Positions 1 through 8,821 are shown, counted from the first letter of the stretch. The stretch is DNA of 64,000 nt from Marinospirillum alkalitolerans (GCF_045055655.1 NZ_JBANFI010000003.1:349178-413177), one strand, 5' to 3'. Notes: generated from the sequence alone by a model not told the origin. Program-made: numbers and translations.

Positions 1-2
1 GC

Positions 3-488
3 TGGCGTGAGGCAGGTACAGCACAAGCCACGCGCTTTGAATGGGATCTGTTCATTATGGCCGGTCCAGAGGGTGATTCGCAGTTTGCCGGTGCACCTCT
101 CAATCAGGAGCAGATCTTCAATAGCCCTGATGGCCTGTGGTTTGATCGCCAAGGCCGTCTGTGGATTCAAACCGATATGAGCGAGAGCGTGGTCAACACT
201 GGCAAGTGGGCCGAGTTCGGCAACAACCAGATGCTGGCTTGTGATCCTGTGAATCTGGTGCTGAAGCGCTTCCTGGTTGGGCCAATTGGTCAGGAAATCA
301 CCGGCGTCTGCAGCACACCGGATCAAAAGACCCTCTTTGTGAATGTGCAGCATCCAGGGGCCACCACCAGCGCCGCTGAATTTGCAGCCGGTCAGATCAA
401 CAGCCATTGGCCTTCCACTGCTGCCATCTACCCGCGTTCAGGCACGCTGGTGATCAGTCGTGAAGATGGCCGTATCGTCGGCAGCTAA
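3..488 (+). CDS. PhoX-like (DUF839) protein, C-terminal part
   Basis: The frame is already open at the window edge, so this is the last 161 residues of a longer protein; the ATG at 57 is internal. The segments SPDGLWFDRQGRLWIQTD and TPDQKTLFVNVQHPG are the kind seen near the C-terminus of PhoX-type DUF839 proteins, which are beta-propeller phosphatases exported by the Tat system. The N-terminus, signal peptide and metal-binding residues lie outside the window, so activity cannot be judged. A strong terminator follows 28 bases after the stop, so this is the last gene of its unit. Confidence 0.75.
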   Translation, partial: WREAGTAQATRFEWDLFIMAGPEGDSQFAGAPLNQEQIFNSPDGLWFDRQGRLWIQTDMSESVVNTGKWAEFGNNQMLACDPVNLVLKRFLVGPIGQEITGVCSTPDQKTLFVNVQHPGATTSAAEFAAGQINSHWPSTAAIYPRSGTLVISREDGRIVGS

Positions 489-515
489 GCTGTCTAGCGA
501 TCTCGCCAAGATCAG

Positions 516-541
516 AACCCGCTCCTCGGAGCGGGTTTTTT
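516..541 (+). terminator. Rho-independent terminator after the PhoX-like gene
   Basis: A perfect stem AACCCGCTC / GAGCGGGTT with a CTCG tetraloop runs straight into a run of T. It ends transcription of the PhoX-like gene. Confidence 0.9.
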
Positions 542-630
542 AATGCGCTGCAGCAGGAAAATTTAGTTGATAAAACTACAGATCAAACAAAGTTAAGCAA
601 ATCATCCCGCCAAAGAGATACCGTTCAGTC

Positions 631-658
631 TTATTCACTACACAAATCCACCTATACT
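631..658 (+). promoter_or_regulatory. Possible sigma-70 promoter of the DadA-like gene
   Basis: TTATTC at 631-636 and TATACT at 653-658 are separated by 16 bases. The -10 element is good and the -35 weak. It lies 62 bases before the start codon in the 232-base gap after the upstream terminator, where a promoter is expected. Confidence 0.35.
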
Positions 659-720
659 TTTGTGCAGCGTACAGCGCGTACCTTTTACCCAAGTACCCAA
701 GAACGAACAAGGAGAAGAGG

Positions 721-1968
721 ATGAACAGTATCGCCGTGATCGGCGCGGGGATTACCGGCGTCACAACTGCCTACGCACTGATGAAAAGGGGCCTCGCAGT
801 CACCCTCTATGACCCCCAACGCTATGCTGCGATGGAAACCTCCTATGCCAATGGTGGTCAGCTTTCTGCCTCCAACGCTGAAGTCTGGAATGCCCTGCCT
901 ACGGTCATCAAGGGCCTGCGCTGGATGCTGAAAAAGAATGCGCCTTTGTTGGTCAATCCACTACCGACCTGGCATAAACTCAGCTGGTTCAGCGAGTTTC
1001 TGGCCGCGATTCCTCAACATGATGTCAACACCATCCACACCACCCAGCTCGCCATAGCCGCGCGTGAGCATCTGTATGCCTGGGCCGCAGCAGAGCAGAT
1101 CGATTTTGATTTAGAACGCCGTGGCATCCTGCATATCTACCGTGATGCACAAAGCTTTACCGCCGCTGGGCGCATTTCGCAACTTTTGGCACAAGGTGGT
1201 TTAGAGCGCCGAGCGGTAGGACCACAAGAAATGCGTGAGATAGAGCCGCATCTAGAGGGGCATTTTTATGGCGGCTACTTCACGCCTAGCGATGCAACAG
1301 GAGATATTCATTTATTCACCAAAGGCTTAGCTGCCGCCTGCGAACGCCAGGGTGTCGAAATAGCCTATCAACACCAGCTGCTGAAGATTCATCCACAAGA
1401 ACAAGGCGTGCAGCTAACACTGCGTCAGGGCGAGGGAGAAGTGCTGACCCGTCAGCATGATCAACTGGTGATCTGCGCCGGTGTGGCCAGCCGTCAACTG
1501 GCGGCTCAGGTCGGTGATCGGCTGAATATCTATCCGGTCAAAGGCTATGCGATCACCCTGCCTCTGAAGGAAACCCACAGCCAAAACCAAGCACCTTGGG
1601 TGAGCCTGCTGGATGAAGAGGCCAAGCTGGTTTCGAGTCGTCTCGGGCCTGGGCGTTTACGCGTTGCCGGCACTGCCGAATTCAATGGACAGAATCTGGA
1701 TATTCGCGCAGATCGCATTCAGCCTTTGGTGGACTGGGTCAGACGCTGCTTCCCTCACGTGAGTACCGAAGAGGTCATTCCTTGGGCTGGGCTAAGACCC
1801 ATGCTCCCCAATATGCTGCCGCGCATTGGTGCTGGTCGCCATCCGCGTATTTTCTACAATACCGGCCACGGACATCTTGGCTGGACCCTCGCCCCAGCGA
1901 CAGCCGAACTGCTGGCGGATCAGCTTATTTCGACACGCACAGGCCACGGGCTGGTTTCTTCTCACTGA
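721..1968 (+). CDS. dadA: FAD-dependent D-amino-acid dehydrogenase family protein
   Basis: A 415-residue flavoprotein of the DAO/DadA family, which oxidatively deaminates D-amino acids (or related amines) to keto acids and passes electrons to the respiratory chain. The N-terminal FAD-binding Rossmann motif GAGITG is at residues 8-13, with Asp31 ending the second strand for the ADP ribose. The segment SYANGGQLSASNAE and the C-terminal GHGHLGWTLAPATA are typical of DadA. The start is set by AAGGAGAAGAGG just upstream. It is a single-gene unit between two terminators, and no alanine racemase (dadX) or Lrp-type regulator lies beside it, so substrate is uncertain; several DadA paralogues exist in related bacteria. 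Confidence 0.8.
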   Translation: MNSIAVIGAGITGVTTAYALMKRGLAVTLYDPQRYAAMETSYANGGQLSASNAEVWNALPTVIKGLRWMLKKNAPLLVNPLPTWHKLSWFSEFLAAIPQHDVNTIHTTQLAIAAREHLYAWAAAEQIDFDLERRGILHIYRDAQSFTAAGRISQLLAQGGLERRAVGPQEMREIEPHLEGHFYGGYFTPSDATGDIHLFTKGLAAACERQGVEIAYQHQLLKIHPQEQGVQLTLRQGEGEVLTRQHDQLVICAGVASRQLAAQVGDRLNIYPVKGYAITLPLKETHSQNQAPWVSLLDEEAKLVSSRLGPGRLRVAGTAEFNGQNLDIRADRIQPLVDWVRRCFPHVSTEEVIPWAGLRPMLPNMLPRIGAGRHPRIFYNTGHGHLGWTLAPATAELLADQLISTRTGHGLVSSH

Positions 1969-1981
1969 GTTTCAGCGCCTT

Positions 1982-2010
1982 AAAAAAACCCCGCACTGGG
2001 CGGGGTTTGT
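1982..2010 (+). terminator. Terminator after the DadA-like gene
   Basis: Stem AAACCCCGC / GCGGGGTTT with loop ACTGG. T-rich sequence follows on the plus strand, and an A run precedes it, so it may also stop transcripts of the convergent gene at 2040. Confidence 0.85.
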
Positions 2011-2039
2011 TGTTCAACCTGCAGGTATTCGCTAGAAGA

Positions 2040-2915
2040 CTAGGCAAGCTGCTGAAGACCAGCGGCACCCTCAGGGCGCAGCAGAGCACTGATATCCGAG
2101 CTGGCTTGTGCGCCTTCTTGGCGGACAGCCTGCCAAGTCATGGCGGCTTCCGCTTTCACGGATTGAAACTGCTCTTTCACGCCTGCCATTTGGCCTTGCG
2201 CAACAGCCCAGTTGTCTTTCAGTGCACCCAGATGAACCCGACCTTCTTCACGCGCAGCACCGATTTGGTTCCAGCTGTTCTTCAGAGGATCGATCGCGCC
2301 AGCCAACTTGGAAACGCCTTCACTCAAATGGTAAGCCCGTTCTCCAAAAGTCTTGCCTGAGCTGAATGCCTGACCGACTGAGGCCACACCAGCGGCAATA
2401 GAAGCGCCAGCTTTCAGCACGCCTTCACCCACGCTCACCGCAGTGGAAACGCCCAGCTTGACCAAGCTCACTGCGCTGTCTTTCATCGCCACAGCAGTGT
2501 CTTTCAACTGACCCAGACGGTTCGACAGCTCAGCAACTGGCTCTTTGATCCGCTCAACGCCTTGGCGTACTTCATTCGCGATGCTGGCACCTGCCTGCTT
2601 CACGCGATCGACGACACCCTGCGCGACGCTGATACCTTGATTCACCTTCTCCTTCACGGCAGAAAAACCTTCCTGCACGCGATTGGCAAAGCGCGATAAA
2701 AAGCCATTGCCTTTAGAGCGCTTTTCTTCGGCCTTGGCTTCTTCTGCAGCCTGAGGCGCACTGACCGCCTGCTGGCTGATCACAGGAGCGGCATCGACTT
2801 CCTGAGTCGCAACACGGGGTGCTTGCACACCTTCTTGCTCAGCTTGTAAACGGCCGGCCCCTAAGGAAGCAGGACGGGCAACATCGGCCAAAACTTGACT
2901 ATTAATACTGATCAT
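2040..2915 (-). CDS. Hypothetical amphipathic-helix protein
   Basis: A 291-residue protein I cannot assign to a characterised family. The first 70 residues are low in structure and rich in Ala, Gln and Glu. From about residue 75 to 275 it is almost continuous amphipathic helix with recurring blocks of 11-residue character (such as VKEKVNQGISVAQGVVDRVKQ-like units), recalling LEA, apolipoprotein or phasin-like proteins. No signal peptide or membrane span is visible. The start follows CAGGAGAAGTCATC. The CBM48-like gene lies 58 bases upstream on the same strand, so the two may be cotranscribed; a hairpin sits between them. Function unknown; surface coating of a granule or membrane, or desiccation protection, are guesses from composition. 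Confidence 0.7.
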   Translation of the reverse strand: MISINSQVLADVARPASLGAGRLQAEQEGVQAPRVATQEVDAAPVISQQAVSAPQAAEEAKAEEKRSKGNGFLSRFANRVQEGFSAVKEKVNQGISVAQGVVDRVKQAGASIANEVRQGVERIKEPVAELSNRLGQLKDTAVAMKDSAVSLVKLGVSTAVSVGEGVLKAGASIAAGVASVGQAFSSGKTFGERAYHLSEGVSKLAGAIDPLKNSWNQIGAAREEGRVHLGALKDNWAVAQGQMAGVKEQFQSVKAEAAMTWQAVRQEGAQASSDISALLRPEGAAGLQQLA

Positions 2916-2937
2916 GATGACTTCTCCTGATCCTGAT

Positions 2938-2962
2938 GCACCTCAAACTCAAGCTGAGGTGC
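2938..2962 (-). other. Intercistronic hairpin
   Basis: Inverted repeat GCACCTCA / TGAGGTGC with a 9-base loop between the CBM48-like gene and the amphipathic-helix gene. No T run follows on the minus strand, so it is more likely an attenuator or an RNA-stability hairpin than a full terminator. Confidence 0.45.
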
Positions 2963-2973
2963 CTAAGCTCCAC

Positions 2974-3645
2974 CTAACCAAACTTGGAGTAGGTGGTATC
3001 ACGGCTGATGGTGAATTCATCTTCCAATACAAACGCCCCATCAATATACAAGCGCAGACTCCATGCGCCCGCTTGCTGCCGACGCTGCGGCGGCGTTAAA
3101 TCACAGGCAAAGGCCAATTCAATTGGTGTGTTGTGCTCATTTTCGACCAGATACTGCTCGCCCCACTGGACCAGCTGCCCATCCGGCGCACTCCAAGCCA
3201 CAGTGACGCTATGCAACCCCTGAACCTCAGTAAACAACCAATGCGCGACCACCTGCTGGTCCACACCTAAATGAAACTTTTTCTTGATGAAATCTGGAGC
3301 AGGACGGTCAAGATGGGCACTTAAACGATAGTCTTCTAAGTGCACTTTATATTCTTGGTTGTTATATAAACGCTGCCCTTCTGCATTCACCAACAAGACA
3401 GACCAGATCTTTTCTTGATCATCTGGCGCATAAACATTGGCTTGTGGATCATTTAAACGCAGCTGCTGATCAATCAGAAAGGCATAGTGATACTCACCCT
3501 CAGGGAAGGAGCGGCTCAAGGCCCAGACACCGTCCACTTCTTGCATCGGCGCTTGAACCAGCTGACCACCTGGCTTTTTCATCAACAAAGTGACGCTCTG
3601 CAGCGGTCCCACACCCTCGGGTGTATAGTGAAGTTGGATAGACAT
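2974..3645 (-). CDS. CBM48-like glycogen-binding-domain protein
   Basis: A 223-residue protein with two beta-sandwich-like halves. Residues 1-90 resemble the isoamylase/AMPK-type CBM48 early-set domain: TLLMKKPGGQ, then DGVWALSRSFPEGEYHYAFLID and DPQANVYAPDD, matching the usual order of strands and the final VYAPDD-type turn. The second half (about 110-215) looks like another Ig-like sheet domain and is not assigned. No catalytic domain, signal peptide or membrane span is present. The ATG at 3645 is chosen over the TTG one codon earlier because GGAGG lies five bases before the ATG. No glycogen genes are nearby, so carbohydrate binding is only a family-based suggestion; it probably works with the downstream amphipathic-helix protein. 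Confidence 0.6.
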   Translation of the reverse strand: MSIQLHYTPEGVGPLQSVTLLMKKPGGQLVQAPMQEVDGVWALSRSFPEGEYHYAFLIDQQLRLNDPQANVYAPDDQEKIWSVLLVNAEGQRLYNNQEYKVHLEDYRLSAHLDRPAPDFIKKKFHLGVDQQVVAHWLFTEVQGLHSVTVAWSAPDGQLVQWGEQYLVENEHNTPIELAFACDLTPPQRRQQAGAWSLRLYIDGAFVLEDEFTISRDTTYSKFG

Positions 3646-3993
3646 CAAGACCTCCTCAACAAACCGCTGACCTGCTCATGACACAGCTTGAAGAACCCAG
3701 TCAAAGCGATCGGCGCATTCAGACCCAATCCGCTCAACTTATGCTTTATTTGCACTTAAATGGTGCGAATTCAGTGCATCCACTAGGTTCAAGCATGCGT
3801 TTGAAATTAAGTTTATTAAAGCAGCTTTTCTCAAGCAGATAAAAGCCTTTGTTGCTTTTTTTAAACATCTTTCAGTCAGTGTTTGTAAAGAAGCTGATTC
3901 GGGTCAGCACAAACAGAAACATCTGCCCCAAACGTACAGCCAATAAGGCGTGCAGCAGGATGTCTTACCCCCCCAGATGCCTGAATCAAGTCC
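3646..3993. other. 348-base gap without a convincing gene
   Basis: AT-rich intergenic stretch between the CBM48-like gene and ybaK. It must hold the promoter of the CBM48-like gene (minus strand), but I cannot pick one reliably. A 54-codon plus-strand reading frame (3678-3842) has no ribosome binding site and is not called. Confidence 0.5.
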
Positions 3994-4467
3994 TTAGGAG
4001 GCGAGCGTGAGGTGCGCTGTTTGCCCTTGTGTTAGCCGTAGCAGATCCTCTACCGCCAGCTGTATCTCTAAGCCTCGCCGCCCAGCACTGACATAAATCG
4101 GCTTGTCATCCAAGGCCGAAAGATCCACCCAGGTTGGCAGTTTTTTCTTCTGTCCCAAAGGGCTGACGCCACCCAGCACATAGCCAGTGGTCTTTTCTAC
4201 CAAAGCGGCTGGGGCAAGACTGGCCTTCTTGGCGCCTGCCGCCTGTGCCAGCAACTTCAGGTTCAGCTGCTGCATCACTGGCACCAGAGCCACCACCAGT
4301 TGCCCGCTATTGAGCTGAACCACAAGCGTTTTAAACACCCTGGCTGCAGGCACCCCCATTTTTTCAGCGGCTTCCAGGCCGTAGGAGGCCGCCTGAGGAT
4401 CATGCTGATATTCATGCAGGTGAAAGTCGATACGCTGACGTTGTGCATCAAGAACGGCTGGAGTCAT
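3994..4467 (-). CDS. ybaK: Cys-tRNA(Pro)/Cys-tRNA(Cys) deacylase YbaK
   Basis: A 157-residue protein of the YbaK/EbsC family, a free-standing editing domain that hydrolyses Cys-tRNA(Pro) made in error by prolyl-tRNA synthetase. Length equals the family norm. Seen in sequence: the RVFKTLVVQ strand with the conserved lysine, the AKKASLAP segment and the GYVLGGVSPLGQKK stretch that forms the substrate pocket. It is a monocistronic minus-strand gene, divergent from pdhR with 138 bases between them. There is nothing unusual in it. Confidence 0.93.
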   Translation of the reverse strand: MTPAVLDAQRQRIDFHLHEYQHDPQAASYGLEAAEKMGVPAARVFKTLVVQLNSGQLVVALVPVMQQLNLKLLAQAAGAKKASLAPAALVEKTTGYVLGGVSPLGQKKKLPTWVDLSALDDKPIYVSAGRRGLEIQLAVEDLLRLTQGQTAHLTLAS

Positions 4468-4543
4468 AGAAAAAGCTCAATCAATAGGAGGTTCAACGAA
4501 AGCGCCACGCACTTCAGCGCCAGATCCCGAGGCCAGTGGCTTT

Positions 4544-4558
4544 ACTGGTCTGACCAAT
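4544..4558 (+). promoter_or_regulatory. PdhR operator (autoregulatory)
   Basis: ACTGGTCTGACCAAT closely matches the PdhR consensus ATTGGTNNNACCAAT, with the GGT/ACC core and the three-base spacer intact. It ends 47 bases before the pdhR start codon, where the protein would repress its own transcription, as it does in E. coli. Confidence 0.8.
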
Positions 4559-4605
4559 ATGTCTAGTATTGGCAGCTTAGGGAATTCTTGGAGATCAGAG
4601 ACAAG

Positions 4606-5376
4606 ATGGCGTATACCCGTGTTGCCACCCGACGCCTGTCGGATGTCATTATGCAACAGCTCGAAAGCATGATTCTAGAAGGCAGCTTCAAGCCAGGACA
4701 GAAGCTACCACCAGAGCGCGAAATGGCAGCCCAGTTTGGGGTGTCTCGTCCATCCTTGCGTGAAGCGATACAAAAGCTGGCTGCGCGTGGACTACTGGTG
4801 AGCCGTCAGGGCGGGGGCACCTATGTCAGCGAGCAGGTCGGCACTTCTTTTTCTGATCCGCTGATGCAGCTACTCGGCCAGCATGATGAATTCCACTATG
4901 ATTTGCTTGAGTTTCGTCATGCCTTAGAGGGATTATCCGCCTACTATGCGGCCTTGCGCTCAACGCCAGCTGATCAGCAGCTGCTCCAACAGCGTTTTGA
5001 AGAACTCACCGCCACCTATGCAGCGCTTGATCCCGTCAAGGAGGCCGAGGCCGATGCCGCTTTTCATCTGGCCATCGCCGAAGCTGCGCACAATGTGGTC
5101 CTGCTGCATAGCATGCGCGGTCTTTTTAATCTGCTCGAAAAAAGCATCGTTGATAACCTCTCGAGCCTTTTTGCACGACCCGACTCACGAGAGCTGCTCT
5201 ACCAGCAGCATAAAGCACTGCTTGATGCCATACTCGAAGGCGATCCCGAAAAAGCTCAAGCCAAATCCCATAGTCATCTGGTGTATGTTGAAGACGGGCT
5301 ACTGGAGCTCTCTAAACAAAAAACCCGCGTTCAACGAGCACTGCGCCGTGTTCAGGTGGCCTCGACGTCATCATGA
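4606..5376 (+). CDS. pdhR: GntR/FadR-family pyruvate-responsive regulator PdhR
   Basis: A 256-residue regulator. Residues 1-75 are a GntR winged helix-turn-helix (LPPEREMAAQFGVSRPSLREAIQ core, wing RQGGGTYV); residues 85-245 are an FCD ligand domain. Similarity to E. coli PdhR is high along the length, including SDVIMQQLE, FSDPLMQLL, YDLLEFRHALEG, AYYAALRST and EAAHNVVLLH; the C-terminal RRVQ tail also fits. In E. coli it represses aceEF and respiratory genes until pyruvate binds. The ATG at 4606 is used because GGAG precedes it and the family begins MAYxx; the TTG at 4588 is rejected. A PdhR box lies upstream. Odd: aceEF are absent, and the gene overlaps the DctB-like kinase by ATGA. Confidence 0.9.
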   Translation: MAYTRVATRRLSDVIMQQLESMILEGSFKPGQKLPPEREMAAQFGVSRPSLREAIQKLAARGLLVSRQGGGTYVSEQVGTSFSDPLMQLLGQHDEFHYDLLEFRHALEGLSAYYAALRSTPADQQLLQQRFEELTATYAALDPVKEAEADAAFHLAIAEAAHNVVLLHSMRGLFNLLEKSIVDNLSSLFARPDSRELLYQQHKALLDAILEGDPEKAQAKSHSHLVYVEDGLLELSKQKTRVQRALRRVQVASTSS

Positions 5377-7364
5377 ACCAGAGTACTCACCTCTCCTCTT
5401 CTCTGCCCACTGCTCGGCGTCAACCCCTTCTGCTGCTCCTGCTGGCCTTGTTGCTTGCGCTGAGCTTATGGCCAATAACACAAAGCGTCTGGAATAAGGA
5501 GTTACAACAGCTGCAGGAGCAGACACATAATGAACTGCTGCTGCATGTCACGGGGCTGCGCGGCAAGCTGGCCCAGTATGAGTATCTGGCGCAGCTGCTC
5601 ACTGAAAAGGAAGACCTGCGTCCTCTGCTCCTGGCACCCAATGCCGCAGAGAACTGGCAGCAGCTTAATCAACGCTTGGATCGCTTTCGGGCAATCAGCG
5701 AGGCTTCAGATATCTATCTGATGGATGCACAAGGCTGGACACTCGCGGCCAGCAACTGGTGGCGGCCAGATAGCTTTATCGGACAAAACTTTGCCTTCCG
5801 CCCCTATTTCCAGCAGGCCATGCAGGGCCAGCAAGGGCGATTTTTTGGACTGGGAACAACCTCAGGTGCACGGGGCTATTACTTCTCTTACCCTGTGTTC
5901 GATGCCGATACACCGATTGGCGTACTGGTGGTCAAAATCGAAATCCATGCGATTGAAGAGCCCTGGCGTGACCCCCTTGGTGAGCTTCTGGTGACCGATG
6001 AGGATGGCGTGATTTTTATTAGTTCGCGCCCTGAATGGCGACTGCTCACCCTGCAACCTCTGGAGCAGCAGCGCCGCCAGCATATCCAGCACTCCTTGCA
6101 ATATGCCGGTCGCCAGCTGCGTCCGCTGGCCATTGAGTACCTGGCTGAATTTGATGAGCAGAGCCGTCGGGTGCGCCTGAGTCTCTCCAGAGAAGAAGAG
6201 CGCGACTACCTGATGATGCGCTACGCCCTACCAGAGCTAGACTGGACAGTGCACATTATCAAGGATCTCACGCCCCTCTATCGGCGAGTGCTGCTCTCTG
6301 GCCTGCTGACGGGCCTGATCTTTCTGGCCCTGATTCTGCTGGCCTTGTTTATTGATCAGCGCCGCCATGCACAACAAGAAAAACGCTTGTGGCAGCAGCA
6401 GGCGCACCGTCAGCTACAGAAGGCCCATAGCCAGCTAGAGCAGCGTGTTCATGAGCGCACGGCTGATCTTTCAGCGAGCAATCAACGGCTGCTCCAAGAA
6501 ATTCAGCGTCATCAAAAAACTGAAGCGCAGCTCAGAAGTGCCCAAAAAGAGTTGATTCAAGCCGCCAAGCTGGCCCTGCTCGGCGAGATGGCGGCCAGTA
6601 TCAACCACGAGATCAATCAGCCGCTCAGCGCACTGCGCAGTTACAGCCAAAACGCTGTCACGCTGATTGAACGCGGTCAGCTTGAGACAGCGCAGGACAA
6701 CCTCGCCATTATTCTTGAGCTGACAGATCGCATGGCCGAGATCAGCGCCCAACTGCGTGTCTTCTCACGCCAAAGCGAGCAAAAGCTAAGCTGCGTTTCA
6801 CTTCAGGCTGCCTGTCGCTATGCTTTACGCCTTTATGCGACGCCACTGGCCCAGGGCAAGATCCATCTTGAACAAGATCTCCCAGAAGCCGAGCTGCTCG
6901 CCTGGGCCGATATGGTCAGCGTGGAGCAAATCCTAGTCAATCTGATCTCCAATGCTCTGCATGCTGTGCAGGATCAGCCTCAGCCGTGGATCAAAATCAG
7001 CGCGCGGGCGGCCAACAGGCAACAGGTGGTCTTGCAGGTCTGGGATCAGGGTGGCGGGATCGATCCTGCCCATCTCGATGATCTGTTTACGCCCTTTTAT
7101 ACGCGTAAAGAATCCGGCCTCGGCCTCGGGCTATCCATTTCAAGCCGCCTCGCACAAGCCTTGCAGGGCCAATTGAGTGCGGCCAATCACTGGCATGGGC
7201 AACTCAGCGGCCAAGGCCAACCCAGTGGCGCGGTCTTCACCCTGACGCTACCGCGCTTTGATGGTGATCCCGACACGCCTCTTTCGCCATCGACGCGCAA
7301 CCGTTCAGCATCAGGAACTCCGCCACAGCAAGCACGAAGCCACAGCAGCGAGCCCAGTGTCTAG
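5373..7364 (+). CDS. dctB: DctB-like membrane sensor histidine kinase
   Basis: A 663-residue kinase. TM1 is at about residues 15-35 and TM2 at about 305-330; between them lies a periplasmic dCache/PAS-like sensor (IYLMDAQGWTLAASNW, GQNFAFRPYFQQAM, GYYFSYPVFD), the type that binds C4-dicarboxylates in DctB. A cytoplasmic coiled coil leads to the H box GEMAASINHEINQPLSALRS with the phosphorylated His, then the N box (ILVNLISNALHA), DQGGGID and GLGLGLSIS of the ATPase domain. The start overlaps the pdhR stop (ATGA), implying translational coupling. The partner response regulator follows 98 bases later. Ligand identity is inferred; no dicarboxylate transporter gene is in the window. Confidence 0.85.
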   Translation: MNQSTHLSSSLPTARRQPLLLLLLALLLALSLWPITQSVWNKELQQLQEQTHNELLLHVTGLRGKLAQYEYLAQLLTEKEDLRPLLLAPNAAENWQQLNQRLDRFRAISEASDIYLMDAQGWTLAASNWWRPDSFIGQNFAFRPYFQQAMQGQQGRFFGLGTTSGARGYYFSYPVFDADTPIGVLVVKIEIHAIEEPWRDPLGELLVTDEDGVIFISSRPEWRLLTLQPLEQQRRQHIQHSLQYAGRQLRPLAIEYLAEFDEQSRRVRLSLSREEERDYLMMRYALPELDWTVHIIKDLTPLYRRVLLSGLLTGLIFLALILLALFIDQRRHAQQEKRLWQQQAHRQLQKAHSQLEQRVHERTADLSASNQRLLQEIQRHQKTEAQLRSAQKELIQAAKLALLGEMAASINHEINQPLSALRSYSQNAVTLIERGQLETAQDNLAIILELTDRMAEISAQLRVFSRQSEQKLSCVSLQAACRYALRLYATPLAQGKIHLEQDLPEAELLAWADMVSVEQILVNLISNALHAVQDQPQPWIKISARAANRQQVVLQVWDQGGGIDPAHLDDLFTPFYTRKESGLGLGLSISSRLAQALQGQLSAANHWHGQLSGQGQPSGAVFTLTLPRFDGDPDTPLSPSTRNRSASGTPPQQARSHSSEPSV

Positions 7365-7462
7365 GGAGATGCGAAGAGAGCCACGACTCAGCCTAGAGCC
7401 GATGCTTGCCACCGCGATAACAACAACAAGATAGGGCGTCCTCGTACGCAAGGATCAACACC

Positions 7463-8821
7463 ATGCACACTGCCGACTGGACTATTTTTATCATTGATGA
7501 TGAGCCCCACCTGCGCTTGAGCCTTCAGCAAACCTTGCTGCTGGCGGGGCATCAGGTCACCTGCTTTGCACGCGCTCAAGAAGCGCTGGCTGCACTCCAT
7601 CCAGGCTGGGCAGGGATCATCCTCTGCGATATTCGCATGCCAGACCTAGATGGCATGGGCTTTTTGCAAAAGGTGAAGGCGCTGGATGCTGAGCTGCCCG
7701 TGATTCTGATGACTGGGCATGGTGATATCTCCACCGCTGTCAGTGCCATGCGTCAAGGGGCCTATGACTTTCTCGAAAAGCCCTTTCACCATGAAGTCTT
7801 GCTGGATGTGGTCAGCCGCGCTTGGGATAAGCGCCGTTTGGTACTTGAGAACCGTCATTTAAAAGAAGAACTGGCATTGCAATCTGTCCCTGGACCGCGA
7901 CTTCTCTCCCGCGCGCCGGTGATGATTCGTCTCTTGGAAATGGCCCACCAGCTGGCCAAAATCGAGACAGATCTGCTGCTCTGGGGTGAAACAGGGGCGG
8001 GTAAAGACCGCCTCGCACGCTATATTCATGATCTGAGTCCGCGTGCAGCACAACCCTTTGTGGCGATCAACTGTGGTGCCGTACCCGAGAGCCTGATTGA
8101 ATCTGAGCTGTTTGGCCATGAACCTGGAGCCTTCACCGGAGCCCATAAGCGCCGTATCGGTAAGTTTGAGCATGCCCACGGCGGTACGGTATTTTTGGAT
8201 GAGATCGAATCCATGCCGCTGAATCTGCAGGTTAAACTCCTGCGTGTGCTGCAAGAGCGCCAGCTCGAACGCCTGGGCTCGAATCACCCTGTTGAACTGG
8301 ATATACGTATCCTCGCCGCCACCAAAACGGATCTCAAGGCTGCTGCAGAAGCCGGTGATTTTCGTGAAGATCTCTACTACCGCCTGAATGTGGTCACGCT
8401 GGAAATCCCCCCCTTACGTGATCGGCGTGATGATATTCCACTGCTCTTTCAACACTTTGCCAGTGTCGCCAGCGCGCGGACAGGGCTGGATGCACCAAGT
8501 CTTAAATCAGAGCAGCTCTCGGTCCTGATGAGTCATGACTGGCCGGGCAATGTGCGCGAGCTGCGTAATCTGGCTGAACGCTATGTGCTGATTGGTGCCA
8601 GCTATGACTATGCGATTGAAGCTCTTCTTTCAGGCCATGCCAGCCAGCCCGCCTTAAGCCTGCCTGAACAGGTCGATTTTTTTGAAAAAAGCCTGATTCA
8701 ACAAGCCCTGACTCGGCATCGTGGCTCGATTAAAAATGCACTCGAAGAGCTGAATATTCCGCGCAAAACCCTCTATGACAAGCTCAAAAAACACGGTTTA
8801 TCTAGGGTAGATTATTTATAA
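7463..8821 (+). CDS. dctD: DctD-like sigma-54-dependent response regulator
   Basis: A 452-residue NtrC-family activator. Receiver domain residues 5-120 with DDE near 12 and phospho-acceptor Asp56 in LCDIRMP, and Lys in EKPFH. The AAA+ domain (about 145-375) has Walker A GETGAGKD, the sigma-54 contact loop GAFTGA, Walker B GGTVFLDEIES and the WPGNVRELRN segment. The C-terminal Fis-type helix-turn-helix ends RGSIKNALEELNIPRKTLYDKLKKH. It would be phosphorylated by the upstream DctB-like kinase and activate sigma-54 promoters, classically dctA or a TRAP transporter, none of which is in this window. Walker A has Ala and Asp where Thr and Glu are usual (GETGTGKE), a mild change. Confidence 0.87.
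   Translation: MHTADWTIFIIDDEPHLRLSLQQTLLLAGHQVTCFARAQEALAALHPGWAGIILCDIRMPDLDGMGFLQKVKALDAELPVILMTGHGDISTAVSAMRQGAYDFLEKPFHHEVLLDVVSRAWDKRRLVLENRHLKEELALQSVPGPRLLSRAPVMIRLLEMAHQLAKIETDLLLWGETGAGKDRLARYIHDLSPRAAQPFVAINCGAVPESLIESELFGHEPGAFTGAHKRRIGKFEHAHGGTVFLDEIESMPLNLQVKLLRVLQERQLERLGSNHPVELDIRILAATKTDLKAAAEAGDFREDLYYRLNVVTLEIPPLRDRRDDIPLLFQHFASVASARTGLDAPSLKSEQLSVLMSHDWPGNVRELRNLAERYVLIGASYDYAIEALLSGHASQPALSLPEQVDFFEKSLIQQALTRHRGSIKNALEELNIPRKTLYDKLKKHGLSRVDYL

Noticed and set aside
2040..2365. Plus-strand frames antisense to the amphipathic-helix gene
   Set aside because: They are shadows of the minus-strand gene; they lack binding sites and protein features.
3678..3842. A 54-codon plus-strand frame in the gap before ybaK
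   Set aside because: No ribosome binding site and no recognisable protein features; the region is AT-rich and more likely holds promoters.
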